48,718 nt of DNA from DASUXY01 sp036377675 (lineage in GTDB: Bacteria > Bacillota > Bacilli > Bacillales > Amphibacillaceae): the NCBI GenBank assembly GCA_036377675.1, contig DASUXY010000036.1, forward strand, positions 1-48,718. The letters are read 5' to 3'. A program made the translations under genes and the position numbers. Shown piece after piece: positions 1-9,200 of this stretch; the first letter of the stretch is position 1; each line of letters begins with the position of its first letter. The notes under the pieces were generated by a model. That model worked only from the letters and a program-made list of their open reading frames with translations, did not search any database and was not told where the DNA came from.

Positions 1-17
1 TTGATATCATTACTCAT
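1..17 (-). CDS. Start of a leftward gene cut by the window edge
   Basis: On the minus strand an AAGGAGGAG ribosome binding site (about 21-31) precedes an ATG at 15-17, and the frame stays open to the window edge (Met-Ser-Asn-Asp-Ile). A TATAAT-like box lies at 54-59 on the same strand. Only five codons are visible, so no product can be named. The start signal is good; that this is a gene is inferred from it. Confidence 0.5.
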
Positions 18-158
18 GAGGACTCCTCCTTTTTTGTTTTCTCGTGAAAAACTATTATATCAAAGGAGAGAGTCCTCTTCTTATTTCCTTGAAATTGAAG
101 GAATATTCCAATTATGTCCCCGTAAATATTTTACTCATACACTCGTCAGATGTACTGT

Positions 159-467
159 TCAACCGAAAAATATTTCACCTGTCCATTCGAGCATTCCTCC
201 TTTTAAGTTAGAAGCTTGATACCCTTTTTCATTCATATATTGGGCTGCCATCATACTTCTCCGTCCCGAACGACAGATGATTATATAATGTTTGTTTTTA
301 GGTAGTTTGTTCAATACAAATGGGATTTCTCCCAATGGAATGTGTTTTGCATTTTCAATCGTCCCTTGTTTTACTTCCTCTTGTTCCCTAACATCTATAA
401 TCTCAAGATTATCATCTATTTGTAGTAAGCGTTGAACCTCTTCACTCGTTAAGTCTTGAACTCCCAC
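159..467 (-). CDS. ytwF: Rhodanese-domain protein YtwF
   Basis: Single-domain rhodanese of 102 residues, a likely cytoplasmic sulfurtransferase that carries persulfide sulfur on a cysteine. The active-site loop CRSGRR is near residue 65, and the family motif IIDVRE is near residues 23-28. I chose the GTG start at 467 because AAGGAAGGG lies seven bases upstream. In-frame ATGs further upstream (497, 515) have no ribosome binding site and would add an N-terminus unlike the family. The length matches B. subtilis YtwF, which also lies near leuS. Its physiological sulfur acceptor cannot be read from sequence. Confidence 0.88.
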   Translation of the reverse strand: MGVQDLTSEEVQRLLQIDDNLEIIDVREQEEVKQGTIENAKHIPLGEIPFVLNKLPKNKHYIIICRSGRRSMMAAQYMNEKGYQASNLKGGMLEWTGEIFFG

Positions 468-574
468 AATAATTCCCTTCCTTATATAATAATTCATTTT
501 GAATATCTTACTCATTATATACATATGTTGCAACTATTTGACACAAAATAGTTTTAATTGAGGTGAATAAGATC

Positions 575-1336
575 ATGAAGAGCCTATCGAAAGTAAGATT
601 TCTCGTCAGTGTACTTATACCTTTTTTAATGTTTGTGTTAGTAACTCAAACGAATGCACGTGAAAAAAATGAAGTCGATGAATTTAAGCAACTTGCTCGT
701 TTTGAAGAAGATATAACAGGAGATGGAATGAAAGAAACGATTGAATTAAAAGCCATTTCTTTATCCGATACTTATTATAAAGACGTGAAAGTAGTCATTA
801 CAACAACTGAGCAAAAAAGATGGGAAATACCTTATCAAGGAGGTTATGAACCATCGCTACAACTTATTGATTTAAACAACGATGAAACGAGTGAACTATT
901 TTTTCAGAGCGCTACTCATCCCAATGGTCATTCGTATAAATATTATGTACACAGTTTAAAAGATGGTAACTTAACAGAGATAGAATTACCTACTACCCAA
1001 GGTACAAAAGGAACATTTATCGACGGCTTCAAAGCCGAACTCCAATTGACCCCTCATTCAAACCCAATTATTATCGATTTACAGGAGCGCTCTAAAGACT
1101 ATATTCGACGGCATTTTTATAATAAAAAGGGAACAATTATAAAAGATATTCCGGTGATCGTTCATCCAATCACATCTTTTGAACCCCTTTTTATTCGTAA
1201 CAATAAAGGTTATAGTTTAAAAAGCTATCAGCAAGTTAGTGATGGTGTTCATCAGATAGGAATGATTGAGACGCTCTGGTATAATGAAAACAATCGTTGG
1301 ATTATATTAAAGACAAAATGGATACCTTCAACATAA
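575..1336 (+). CDS. Exported protein with EF-hand-like loops, function unknown
   Basis: A protein of 253 residues with an N-terminal basic and hydrophobic segment (residues about 5-28, ending near TNA) that looks like a signal peptide. The mature part has two acidic repeats, DITGDGMKE and DLNNDETSE, that resemble the calcium-binding loops of FG-GAP/VCBS-type proteins. The ATG at 575 is preferred because AGGTG at 561-565 lies nine bases upstream; a GTG at 563 sits inside that ribosome binding site. It converges on leuS and shares the hairpin at 1370-1400. The signal peptide and loops are seen; any role in the cell envelope is inference. Confidence 0.75.
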   Translation: MKSLSKVRFLVSVLIPFLMFVLVTQTNAREKNEVDEFKQLARFEEDITGDGMKETIELKAISLSDTYYKDVKVVITTTEQKRWEIPYQGGYEPSLQLIDLNNDETSELFFQSATHPNGHSYKYYVHSLKDGNLTEIELPTTQGTKGTFIDGFKAELQLTPHSNPIIIDLQERSKDYIRRHFYNKKGTIIKDIPVIVHPITSFEPLFIRNNKGYSLKSYQQVSDGVHQIGMIETLWYNENNRWIILKTKWIPST

Positions 1337-1369
1337 ATGGATTCACCTCCTCTAAATTACTATACAAAT

Positions 1370-1400
1370 AAGGATCTCCAAAAAGGAGATCCGTTTATTT
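1370..1400. terminator. Bidirectional terminator between the exported-protein gene and leuS
   Basis: GGATCTCC at 1372-1379 and GGAGATCC at 1385-1392 form a perfect 8-bp stem with an A-rich loop, followed by a T-rich tail rightward (GTTTATTTT). It lies between the stops of two convergent genes. Confidence 0.8.
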
Positions 1401-1401
1401 T

Positions 1402-3816
1402 CTAATTAGCTACAATATTTACAAGTTTGTCTGGAACTACAATCACTTTTCGAACGGTTTTACCTTCGATCCATTGTTGAATGTTTTCATGTTCCAATGC
1501 CTTTTTCTCAACTTCTTCCTTTGAAACGCCTTTCTCTACATTCATTTTTGCTCGTACTTTCCCCATCACTTGAATAACAATTTCGATTTCATCGTCAACC
1601 ATTTTTGACGCATCATATGTTGGCCATTTTTCATAACTAATCGTATCTTCATGACCGAGACGTTCCCAGATCTCCTCTGAAATGTGAGGTGCAATCGGTG
1701 AGAGCATTTTAATAAAGCCTTCAATATACTCTTTTGGAATTCTCTCTGCTTTGTAAGCTTCATTCACAAATACCATCAGTTGCGAAATCCCCGTATTAAA
1801 GTGATAGTTTTCATAGTCTTCGGTAACTTTCTTAACGGTTTCATGATAGACTTTTTCTAAAGTAGTATCATTCGTTTCGTCAACAATCCTTTCAGACAGC
1901 GTACCATCTTCTTGTACAATTAAACGCCATACCCGATCGAGGAATCGTCTAGCACCGTCAACACCTTCTGTTGACCAAGCAATGTCAGCATCTAACGGCC
2001 CCATAAACATTTCATACAGTCTTAAAGTGTCCGCCCCGTGTGAAGAAATAATATCGTCTGGGTTAACGACATTCCCAATCGATTTACTCATTTTCACATT
2101 ATCTTCGCCAAGAATCATCCCTTGGTTGTATAATTTTTGGAACGGCTCTTTCGTCGGAACAACACCGATGTCATATAAAAATTTATGCCAGAAACGAGCG
2201 TACAACAAATGAAGAACGGCATGCTCTGCTCCACCAACATATAGATCGATTGGCATCCACTCTTCCAACAATTTTGGATCTGCTAATTGTTCGTTATTGT
2301 TTGGATCAATAAATCGTAAAAAATACCAGCAACTTCCTGCCCATTGAGGCATCGTATTCGTTTCACGGCGACCTTTCATTCCCGTTTCTGGATCAACGAC
2401 ATGGATCCAATCACTGTTCGCTAAAGGCGATTCCCCTGTTCCCGATGGCTTAATTTCCGTCATTTTAGGTAATTCTAGTGGCAATTCTTCCTCAGGTACA
2501 GTCGTCATTGTCCCATCTTCCCAATGAATAATTGGAATCGGTTCTCCCCAATACCGCTGTCTAGAGAAGAGCCAATCTCGCAGGCGATAAGAAACTTTTT
2601 TCTTTCCTTTTCCATTTTCTTCAAGCCATTCGATCATTTTCGTAATCGCTTCATCTTTATTTAAACCATTGAGAAAATCAGAATTTACAAGCTTACCGTC
2701 CCCGACATAGGCTTCCTTAGAAATATCTCCACCAGATACAACTTCTACAATTGGTAAATCAAACTTTTGAGCAAACTCATAGTCACGTTCATCATGGGCA
2801 GGAACAGCCATAATCGCCCCCGTACCATAAGACATGAGGACATAATCAGCAATCCAAATCGGTATTTTCTCACCGTTCACAGGATTGATTGCATAGGCAC
2901 CTGTAAAGACACCTGTTTTATCTTTCGCTAAATCCGTTCGCTCTAAATCTGACTTCGCTTGGATTTCTTTTAAATATGCTTGTACAGCATCTTTCTGCTC
3001 ATCTGACACGATTTTTTTCACGAGAGGGTGTTCAGGTGCTAACACAGCATATGTTGCTCCAAACAATGTGTCAGGTCTTGTCGTAAATACTGTAAACTGT
3101 TCATCAAATCCATCGATTGTAAACGTCACATCTGCCCCTTCTGAACGACCAATCCAATTTCGTTGCATTTCTTTAATACTTTCTGGCCAATCGACTTCAT
3201 CTAAGTCTTCTAGCAAACGATCAGCATACGCTGTAATTTTTAACATCCATTGTTTCATCGGTTTTCGTACGACGGGATGCCCGCCACGCTCACTTTTACC
3301 ATCAATGACTTCTTCATTCGCCAAAACCGTACCAAGTGCAGGACACCAGTTTACAGACACTTCATCCATGTATGCAAGTCCGTGTTCATATAACTTAATG
3401 AAGATCCACTGCGTCCATTTATAATAATCCGGATCTATTGTACTAATCTCGCGGTCCCAATCATATGACAGACCGAGTTCCTGAATTTGCCGTTTTAATG
3501 TTGCGATGTTTTCTAACGTAAATTCAGCAGGACTGTTTCCCGTATCAAGTGCATACTGCTCAGCAGGTAGGCCGAATGCATCCCAGCCCATCGGATGAAG
3601 CACTTCATAACCTTGCATTCGTTTCATACGCGATAGAATGTCTGTCGCCGTGTATCCTAACGGATGACCGACATGTAGGCCTGTTCCTGACGGATATGGA
3701 AACATATCTAATGCATAAAATTTTTCCTTATCCGAGTAAATATCCGTTTTGAAAGTTTTATTGTGTTGCCAATATTGTTGCCATTTCTTCTCAATTTCTT
3801 GATGATTGTAGGCCAT
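1402..3816 (-). CDS. leuS: Leucyl-tRNA synthetase
   Basis: Class I aminoacyl-tRNA synthetase that charges tRNA-Leu using ATP. It has the HIGH-type motif HVGHPLGY near residues 48-55, the CP1 editing domain in the middle (GTGAIMAVPAHDERD) and the KMSKS motif (VKMSKSIGN) in the C-terminal half. The length of 804 residues equals the B. subtilis enzyme. Two adjacent ATGs (3819 and 3816) follow GGAGGAAATA. I give the second because the protein then begins MAYNHQEIEKKW, as in homologues; the first is equally possible. A T-box leader upstream makes expression respond to uncharged tRNA-Leu. Confidence 0.97.
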   Translation of the reverse strand: MAYNHQEIEKKWQQYWQHNKTFKTDIYSDKEKFYALDMFPYPSGTGLHVGHPLGYTATDILSRMKRMQGYEVLHPMGWDAFGLPAEQYALDTGNSPAEFTLENIATLKRQIQELGLSYDWDREISTIDPDYYKWTQWIFIKLYEHGLAYMDEVSVNWCPALGTVLANEEVIDGKSERGGHPVVRKPMKQWMLKITAYADRLLEDLDEVDWPESIKEMQRNWIGRSEGADVTFTIDGFDEQFTVFTTRPDTLFGATYAVLAPEHPLVKKIVSDEQKDAVQAYLKEIQAKSDLERTDLAKDKTGVFTGAYAINPVNGEKIPIWIADYVLMSYGTGAIMAVPAHDERDYEFAQKFDLPIVEVVSGGDISKEAYVGDGKLVNSDFLNGLNKDEAITKMIEWLEENGKGKKKVSYRLRDWLFSRQRYWGEPIPIIHWEDGTMTTVPEEELPLELPKMTEIKPSGTGESPLANSDWIHVVDPETGMKGRRETNTMPQWAGSCWYFLRFIDPNNNEQLADPKLLEEWMPIDLYVGGAEHAVLHLLYARFWHKFLYDIGVVPTKEPFQKLYNQGMILGEDNVKMSKSIGNVVNPDDIISSHGADTLRLYEMFMGPLDADIAWSTEGVDGARRFLDRVWRLIVQEDGTLSERIVDETNDTTLEKVYHETVKKVTEDYENYHFNTGISQLMVFVNEAYKAERIPKEYIEGFIKMLSPIAPHISEEIWERLGHEDTISYEKWPTYDASKMVDDEIEIVIQVMGKVRAKMNVEKGVSKEEVEKKALEHENIQQWIEGKTVRKVIVVPDKLVNIVAN

Positions 3817-3840
3817 CATTATTTCCTCCTTCAAAATATA

Positions 3841-4098
3841 AAAAAAGCTCCTCATCCCAATACGAGGGACGAGAAGCTGTATTTCCCGTGGTACCACCCA
3901 AATTAACGCAATATGTTGCATTCACTTCTGTCCCTAACGCGGAGCGACGGCAGAAACTACTCATTCATTTCTGCAACTTCAAGGCGAGTTCATAAATAAT
4001 CAGGGACAGTTTCCACCACCCACTGCCTCGCTATAACCTGAGTGTATTTACTACTAGTCCTTTGCACTGTTATTATAAAATATTCACATAATAATTAT
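3841..4098 (-). promoter_or_regulatory. T-box leader of leuS with leucine specifier CTC
   Basis: Read on the minus strand, the conserved T-box TGGGTGGTACCACGGG is at 3885-3900. Upstream is a structured stem I containing GAACTC; CTC at 3986-3988 sits where the specifier codon is expected and encodes Leu, matching the downstream gene. Just after the T-box comes a terminator with arms AGCTTCTCGTCCC and GGGATGAGGAGCT followed by T6 (3841-3878). Known mechanism: uncharged tRNA-Leu pairs with specifier and T-box and favours antitermination. The 5' end is set by the promoter below. Confidence 0.95.
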
Positions 4099-4103
4099 AA
4101 AGC

Positions 4104-4132
4104 ATTGTATGCGATACCGTTCGCTTTGTCAA
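4104..4132 (-). promoter_or_regulatory. SigA-type promoter of the leuS T-box leader
   Basis: On the minus strand, TTGACA (4127-4132) and TACAAT (4104-4109) are separated by exactly 17 bases. This is a near-consensus vegetative promoter that places the transcript start a few bases before the T-box stem I. Confidence 0.75.
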
Positions 4133-4285
4133 GAATATTAAAGTTTCTTTATAATGTGACACGACTAGATACATTTGTACATCAAAACAGACATAATATT
4201 TTTCTGAAACAGTTACTAGTTTTAACAATCTTCTGTTCATGCTAAACTGATTGTGAGAGAAACAACGAAGGAGCGTTACGGTTAC

Positions 4286-4855
4286 ATGCTAAAAGGAATT
4301 TTACAATATGCTCACACGTTATTAGACAAATCAGTCAACAAGGGAGAAACGGTCATAGATGCTACGTGCGGAAATGGACATGATACGCTATTTTTAAGCA
4401 AACTTGTCGGCGAAGAAGGTCATGTCCTCGCCTTTGATATCCAACAACAAGCAATCACGAATACGAAAAAACGACTTGAACAAAACAAGCGAACAAATGT
4501 ATCTCTCATTCATGATAGCCATGCCCATATTGAAAAATACATACAGTTGGAAAAACACGGCCCAATCGGGGGTGCTATTTTTAATCTCGGCTATCTACCA
4601 CGAAGCGATAAAACGGTTATTACGAAAGGAGACACAACCGTTCAAGCGATGAAAGCGATTTTAAAAGTATTAAAAAAAGATGGTCTCATCGTAGCGGTTA
4701 TTTATCATGGTCACGAAGGTGGTGAAGAGGAAAAAAACGAAGTGTTACAATTCACATCTGCCCTTGATCAAAAAGAATATAAAGTCATCAAATACGGATT
4801 TATTAACCAAAAAAACAATCCACCATTTATCGTCGCCATTCAAAAGCTAAAATGA
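4286..4855 (+). CDS. ytqB: YtqB-family SAM-dependent methyltransferase
   Basis: Class I methyltransferase fold of 189 residues. The SAM-binding motif VIDATCGNGHDT follows the N-terminal MLKGILQYAHTLL, which matches the family start. For that reason the ATG at 4286 is preferred over an upstream GTG at 4253, although its ribosome binding site (GGAG at 4270-4273) is 12 bases away, a long spacing. The family is conserved next to leuS and ytoA in Bacillus and is often annotated as an rRNA methyltransferase. The fold is clear; the substrate is not. Confidence 0.9.
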   Translation: MLKGILQYAHTLLDKSVNKGETVIDATCGNGHDTLFLSKLVGEEGHVLAFDIQQQAITNTKKRLEQNKRTNVSLIHDSHAHIEKYIQLEKHGPIGGAIFNLGYLPRSDKTVITKGDTTVQAMKAILKVLKKDGLIVAVIYHGHEGGEEEKNEVLQFTSALDQKEYKVIKYGFINQKNNPPFIVAIQKLK

Positions 4856-4972
4856 TGAATAAGCTTTTCCCTATCATAGAAGTAGAGGCTTTTCTCCTTA
4901 AGTGGGAATGACCAATTCATATTTGCTTTTGATATACTAGATAAAAACATTCGAAGTAGGGAGAGAATTCAC

Positions 4973-5500
4973 ATGATCCATCATTATAAAGATTACTCAC
5001 CAAAAATTCATAACAGTGTCTTTCTTGCAAAAAATGCCACCATTATTGGTGATGTGGAAATAGACGAAGAAACGAGCGTTTGGTTTAATACCGTGATCCG
5101 TGGCGATGTTGCACCGACTCGGATTGGAAAACGAGTGAGTATCCAAGATTTAACAATGGTCCATCAAAGTCCAAACTTACCAGCCATTATTGAAGATAAT
5201 GTAACAATTGGTCATCAAGTGACAATCCACTCAGGTGTTGTCCGAAAAAATGCTCTCATTGGAATGGGTTCGCTAATTCTTGATGGAGCTGAAATTGGAG
5301 AACATGCATTTGTCGGAGCAGGAAGTCTTGTTCCTCCTGGAAAGAAAATACCACCGCACACTTTAGCATTTGGCCGTCCTGCAAAAGTCATTCGAAAATT
5401 GACTGATGAAGATTATGAGGAAATGGAACGTGTAAGAAAATCATACGTCGATAAAGGAAAATATTATCGTCAAAACACAAGTCTCGGTCAATCGTTTTAA
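4973..5500 (+). CDS. ytoA: YtoA, gamma-carbonic-anhydrase-like hexapeptide protein
   Basis: A protein of 175 residues made mostly of hexapeptide repeats that fold into a left-handed beta helix (for example NATIIGDVEIDEETSVW and AEIGEHAFVGAGSLV). The histidines expected as metal ligands at trimer interfaces are present in MVHQS and TIGHQVTIH. The family includes gamma-class carbonic anhydrases and the YrdA/PaaY group, so bicarbonate or a related small substrate is possible, but activity cannot be assumed. GGGAGAG lies ten bases before the ATG. A strong hairpin follows the stop. Confidence 0.9.
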   Translation: MIHHYKDYSPKIHNSVFLAKNATIIGDVEIDEETSVWFNTVIRGDVAPTRIGKRVSIQDLTMVHQSPNLPAIIEDNVTIGHQVTIHSGVVRKNALIGMGSLILDGAEIGEHAFVGAGSLVPPGKKIPPHTLAFGRPAKVIRKLTDEDYEEMERVRKSYVDKGKYYRQNTSLGQSF

Positions 5501-5544
5501 TTACTTAAGTGCAAACTGCTATTATGTTACCGATATTTAAATGT

Positions 5545-5587
5545 AACGCTCCTCTTCGGCAACTTATCTCTACCGAAGAGGAGCGTT
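5545..5587. terminator. Long perfect hairpin between ytoA and metK
   Basis: A 15-bp perfect inverted repeat (arms at 5545-5559 and 5573-5587, core CGCTCCTCTTCGG) with a 13-base loop lies between the convergent genes ytoA and metK. T tracts are weak on both sides, so it may act as a bidirectional terminator or as 3'-end protection. Confidence 0.65.
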
Positions 5588-5633
5588 TGTCGTCCACCTT
5601 TAAAAATCGTTCTTTTGAGAAGCAAATAACCGA

Positions 5634-6839
5634 TTACTTATTCAGCAAACGCTTCAAGTCGTTTACTTTATCCGTTTTCTCCCACGGGAGAGCGAGATCT
5701 TCCCTACCGAAATGGCCATAAGCTGCTATTTGTTTAAAGATTGGTTTTTGCAAATCGAGCATTTCAATAATTCCTGCAGGACGTAAATCAAACAATTGAC
5801 GTACGGCATCGACTAAAATCTTTTCGCTCACATTTCCAGTTCCAAATGTATCAATGGAAATGGACACCGGTTCTGCGACACCGATTGCATAAGCTAACTG
5901 AACTTCACATATTTTAGCTAAACGAGCAGCTACAATATTTTTAGCTACATAACGGGCAGCATAAGCCGCAGAACGGTCAACTTTTGTCGGGTCTTTTCCA
6001 CTAAATGCACCTCCGCCATGACGAGCATAGCCCCCATACGTATCGACGATAATTTTTCTTCCTGTTAATCCTGCATCGCCTTGAGGACCACCAATGACAA
6101 ACCGACCGGTAGGATTGATGAAATATTTTGTCGCTGAATCTAATAAGTGAGCTGGAACAATCGGTTCAATCACATGCTTTCTAATATCCTGATTAATTTG
6201 TTCAGGATCGATCTCTTCGCGATGTTGTGTCGAGATGACAATCGTATCTACCCGAACGGGCTTGTTATCTTCATCATATTCAATCGTGACTTGCGTTTTT
6301 CCGTCGGGGCGTAAATAAGCAAGCGTTTGATTTTTACGAACCTCCGCCAACCGTCTCGATAATTGATGTGCAAGTGAAATAGGTAACGGCATTAACTCCT
6401 CTGTTTCATCGGTAGCAAAACCAAACATTAACCCTTGGTCTCCTGCCCCCATTGATGTTGCAAATTGATCTTGTTCACTCGTTTCACCGAGACGATTTTC
6501 TAATGCTTCATCTACCCCATCTGCAATATCTGGAGATTGCTCGTCGATCGCTGTTAAAACCGCACATGTTTCAGCATCGAAACCATATTTAGCTCGCGTA
6601 TAACCGATCTCTTTAATCGTCTTGCGTACAACAGATGGGATATCTACATATGTACTTGTTGATATTTCACCTGTAACGAGCACGAGTCCAGTCGTAATCG
6701 TCGTTTCACAAGCAACTCGTGCGTCTGGATCTTTTTTTAAAATTTCATCTAGAATCGCATCTGAAATTTGGTCACACATTTTATCCGGATGACCTTCTGT
6801 CACCGATTCTGATGTGAATAAACGCCGAATGGTATCCAT
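5634..6839 (-). CDS. metK: S-adenosylmethionine synthetase
   Basis: Makes S-adenosylmethionine from methionine and ATP in the cytoplasm. The 401 residues carry the family motifs TEGHPDKMCDQ near the N-terminus, GAGDQGLMFGFA (methionine/ATP-binding hexapeptide region) and the P-loop-like GGGAFSGKDPTKVDRSAAY. The ATG at 6839 has GGGAGGA nine bases upstream; an in-frame codon at 6863 would add eight unsupported residues. The gene lies behind a SAM-I riboswitch, so its product represses its own synthesis. In B. subtilis asnB lies between ytoA and metK; it is absent here. Confidence 0.97.
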   Translation of the reverse strand: MDTIRRLFTSESVTEGHPDKMCDQISDAILDEILKKDPDARVACETTITTGLVLVTGEISTSTYVDIPSVVRKTIKEIGYTRAKYGFDAETCAVLTAIDEQSPDIADGVDEALENRLGETSEQDQFATSMGAGDQGLMFGFATDETEELMPLPISLAHQLSRRLAEVRKNQTLAYLRPDGKTQVTIEYDEDNKPVRVDTIVISTQHREEIDPEQINQDIRKHVIEPIVPAHLLDSATKYFINPTGRFVIGGPQGDAGLTGRKIIVDTYGGYARHGGGAFSGKDPTKVDRSAAYAARYVAKNIVAARLAKICEVQLAYAIGVAEPVSISIDTFGTGNVSEKILVDAVRQLFDLRPAGIIEMLDLQKPIFKQIAAYGHFGREDLALPWEKTDKVNDLKRLLNK

Positions 6840-7030
6840 CTGGCTAAATCCTCCCTTAATCATATGGTACGGATCTTCTTTTCAGTCATGATCACCCTCG
6901 TTAGGCATAAGGTATTCATTCATCCAAGTAACAATTTCAGTCCGTTTTCATTGTATAAAGTAATGACGTTTTATATTTCTTTGAAAATACACGTCCAAAA
7001 TGCTATCATATGTCAATATAAATCCAATTA
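6840..7030 (-). other. metK leader between riboswitch terminator and start codon
   Basis: About 190 bases of untranslated leader between the SAM-I terminator and metK. I see the ribosome binding site near 6849-6855 and no further convincing hairpin, small gene or second promoter. Confidence 0.5.
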
Positions 7031-7184
7031 AAAAAATCCTTCCCATTCATAAAGAGGAAAGGATTAATTGCCCTTCACTCTTATTGTCCAAGGAGTATAC
7101 CTTGCGTCAAGTTAGCACCTTTTCACATTCGTGATGGTTGCTGGGCTTCATCGGGGCTGTCCCTCCGCCTACTCTGAATAAGAG
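7031..7184 (-). promoter_or_regulatory. SAM-I (S-box) riboswitch of metK with its terminator
   Basis: Reading the minus strand from 7184, the leader begins CTCTTATTCAGAGTAGGCGG and continues with the S-box core (GAGGGACAGCCCC, GATGAAGCCCAGCAACC). The closing P1 strand AATAAGAG is at 7078-7085. A terminator with arms AATCCTTTCC and GGGAAGGATT and a T6 tail lies at 7031-7065. Known mechanism: bound SAM stabilises the aptamer and lets the terminator form, switching metK off. Confidence 0.97.
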
Positions 7185-7202
7185 ATGATCCGTTCGCAAT
7201 TA

Positions 7203-7231
7203 ATCCTATCGAAATCACGTATGCATGTCAA
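7203..7231 (-). promoter_or_regulatory. SigA-type promoter of the metK riboswitch leader
   Basis: Minus-strand TTGACA (7226-7231) and TAGGAT (7203-7208) are spaced by 17 bases and sit about 20 bases upstream of the S-box 5' strand. Confidence 0.7.
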
Positions 7232-7377
7232 ATCACACACATTCAATGTTCAAAAATATATCATTTGATTAGTATGGACTATCTTATTGAATGTGTTATA
7301 CTAATAATCAGAATCAGGAAACGTCGATATAATGGTTATCTTTCCTGTCAAAATTCCATCAAAAAGGCGGTATGAAA

Positions 7378-8970
7378 ATGAAAACGGCGGAGCAATCCCC
7401 TCTTATTAAAGAGATTTTAAATCATGAGAATCTACAGAACAATTTATCTGTACCTCGACTTGTCGAGAAAGTATTATCCCGTAAGGAAGGTGTCATGACT
7501 TCCACAGGTGCTGTATGTTCAACGACTGGGAAATATACAGGTCGTTCTCCAAATGACAAATTTATCGTTCGAGACGAAGTATCCGAAAAATACGTCGATT
7601 GGGGAAAAGTAAATCGACCGATTGATGAAGATACCTTTGATAACCTATACAAAAAAGTCGTTGATTATTTAAAAGGTAAAGATGAACTATTTTTATTTAA
7701 CGGATTTGCTGGGGCAGATGAAAAGTATCGTCTACCAATCCAAGTTATCAACGAGTATGCTTGGCATAACTTATTTGCCAAACAACTATTCGTTCGACCG
7801 ACAGACGAAGAGCTAAAAACTCATCAGCCAGAATTCACAATCCTTTCGGCACCAGCCTATAAAGCTGACCCGAAAGTAGATGGTACGAATTCAGAAGCAT
7901 TCGTTCTCGTTTCTTTTAAGAAAAAAGTTGTTTTAATTGGTGGGACAGAATACGCTGGTGAAATTAAAAAATCCGTCTTTTCTATTATGAATATGTTGTT
8001 ACCTCAGCGTGATGTACTATCTATGCACTGCTCTGCTAACGTAGGGCAAGAAGGTGACGTCGCTTTATTTTTCGGCTTATCCGGAACAGGGAAAACGACT
8101 TTATCAGCCGATCCGTATCGTCGACTAATCGGTGACGATGAGCACGGTTGGGGACCGAATGGAGTTTTTAACATCGAAGGTGGATGTTACGCAAAATGCA
8201 TCAACTTATCCAAAGAAAAAGAACCACAAATTTATGATGCCATTCGTTTTGGCACTGTATTAGAAAACGTTGTTGTTGATGAAGATACACGCATTCCTGA
8301 CTACGACGATACAACATTGACGGAAAACACGCGTGCAGCGTATCCATTAGAAAACATTGACAACATTATTACACCAAGTATTGCTGGACACCCAAGCACA
8401 ATTATTTTCCTAACAGCAGATGCTTCGGGCACATTACCACCGATTAGTAAGTTGACAAAAGAACAAGCGATGTATCACTTCTTAAGTGGTTATACGAGTA
8501 AACTTGCTGGTACAGAACGTGGAGTAACGGAACCAGAAGCAACTTTTTCAGCTTGTTTCGGCGAACCTTTTCTACCACTCGCTCCGTCAACGTATGCAAC
8601 GATGTTAGGCGAAAAAATTGACCAGCACAATGCGAATGTGTTCCTTGTAAATACAGGATGGACTGGTGGACCTTATGGAGTAGGTAGTCGAATCAAACTA
8701 GCTTATACGAGGGCGATGGTACACGCTGCTTTAGAAGGAGAACTAAACACCGTTGAAACTACGAAAGATGAGGTCTTTGGTCTTGAAATTCCATTGCATG
8801 TACCAGGTGTACCTGATGAAGTATTAATTCCACGAAACACGTGGTCCGATCAAGAAGCATATGATAAACAAGCAAAAGCATTAGCAGTAGAATTTCATAA
8901 GAACTTCCAAAAGTTTGGACATGTGAACGATGATATTGCTCAAGCAGGTCCAACACATACAGACAAATAA
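7378..8970 (+). CDS. pckA: Phosphoenolpyruvate carboxykinase (ATP)
   Basis: Gluconeogenic enzyme that converts oxaloacetate and ATP to phosphoenolpyruvate, CO2 and ADP. Of its 530 residues, the P-loop GLSGTGKTT is at about 233-241, followed by the metal-binding LIGDDEHGWG, and the PEPCK-ATP signature IGGTEYAGEIKKS lies upstream. The second ATG (7378) is chosen because AAGGCGG ends seven bases before it; the first ATG (7372) is only one base from that site. It is divergent from metK, and the intergenic region carries the metK promoter. In Bacillus pckA is repressed under glycolytic conditions; no operator is obvious here. Confidence 0.97.
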   Translation: MKTAEQSPLIKEILNHENLQNNLSVPRLVEKVLSRKEGVMTSTGAVCSTTGKYTGRSPNDKFIVRDEVSEKYVDWGKVNRPIDEDTFDNLYKKVVDYLKGKDELFLFNGFAGADEKYRLPIQVINEYAWHNLFAKQLFVRPTDEELKTHQPEFTILSAPAYKADPKVDGTNSEAFVLVSFKKKVVLIGGTEYAGEIKKSVFSIMNMLLPQRDVLSMHCSANVGQEGDVALFFGLSGTGKTTLSADPYRRLIGDDEHGWGPNGVFNIEGGCYAKCINLSKEKEPQIYDAIRFGTVLENVVVDEDTRIPDYDDTTLTENTRAAYPLENIDNIITPSIAGHPSTIIFLTADASGTLPPISKLTKEQAMYHFLSGYTSKLAGTERGVTEPEATFSACFGEPFLPLAPSTYATMLGEKIDQHNANVFLVNTGWTGGPYGVGSRIKLAYTRAMVHAALEGELNTVETTKDEVFGLEIPLHVPGVPDEVLIPRNTWSDQEAYDKQAKALAVEFHKNFQKFGHVNDDIAQAGPTHTDK

Positions 8971-9079
8971 AGTATTCTTGTACGAACGAGAAATGACGAG
9001 ATGATTAGACGATTTTGCTAAATGTACCTATGATTCGTCATAAATGGATAAAGTTAATAGCACAATTTCATTTCACAGG

Positions 9080-9109
9080 AGCCGATCTCAAATGAGACCG
9101 GCTTTTTTT
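9080..9109 (+). terminator. Terminator downstream of pckA
   Basis: Arms AGCCGATCTC (9080-9089) and GAGACCGGCT (9094-9103) pair with one G-U and are followed by a run of T. This is a typical intrinsic terminator about 110 bases after the pckA stop. Confidence 0.9.
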
Positions 9110-9200
9110 ATTGCCACTATCCTTCAACTAGGCATTCACACATAATGTCTTTCCGCATAAACTGTCATGAATCAATGATTGCATGAAAGGATGAATCGAT

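Noticed and set aside
1..219. Rightward open frame of 72 codons at the left edge
   Set aside because: Overlaps ytwF on the other strand and lacks a ribosome binding site; a shadow frame.
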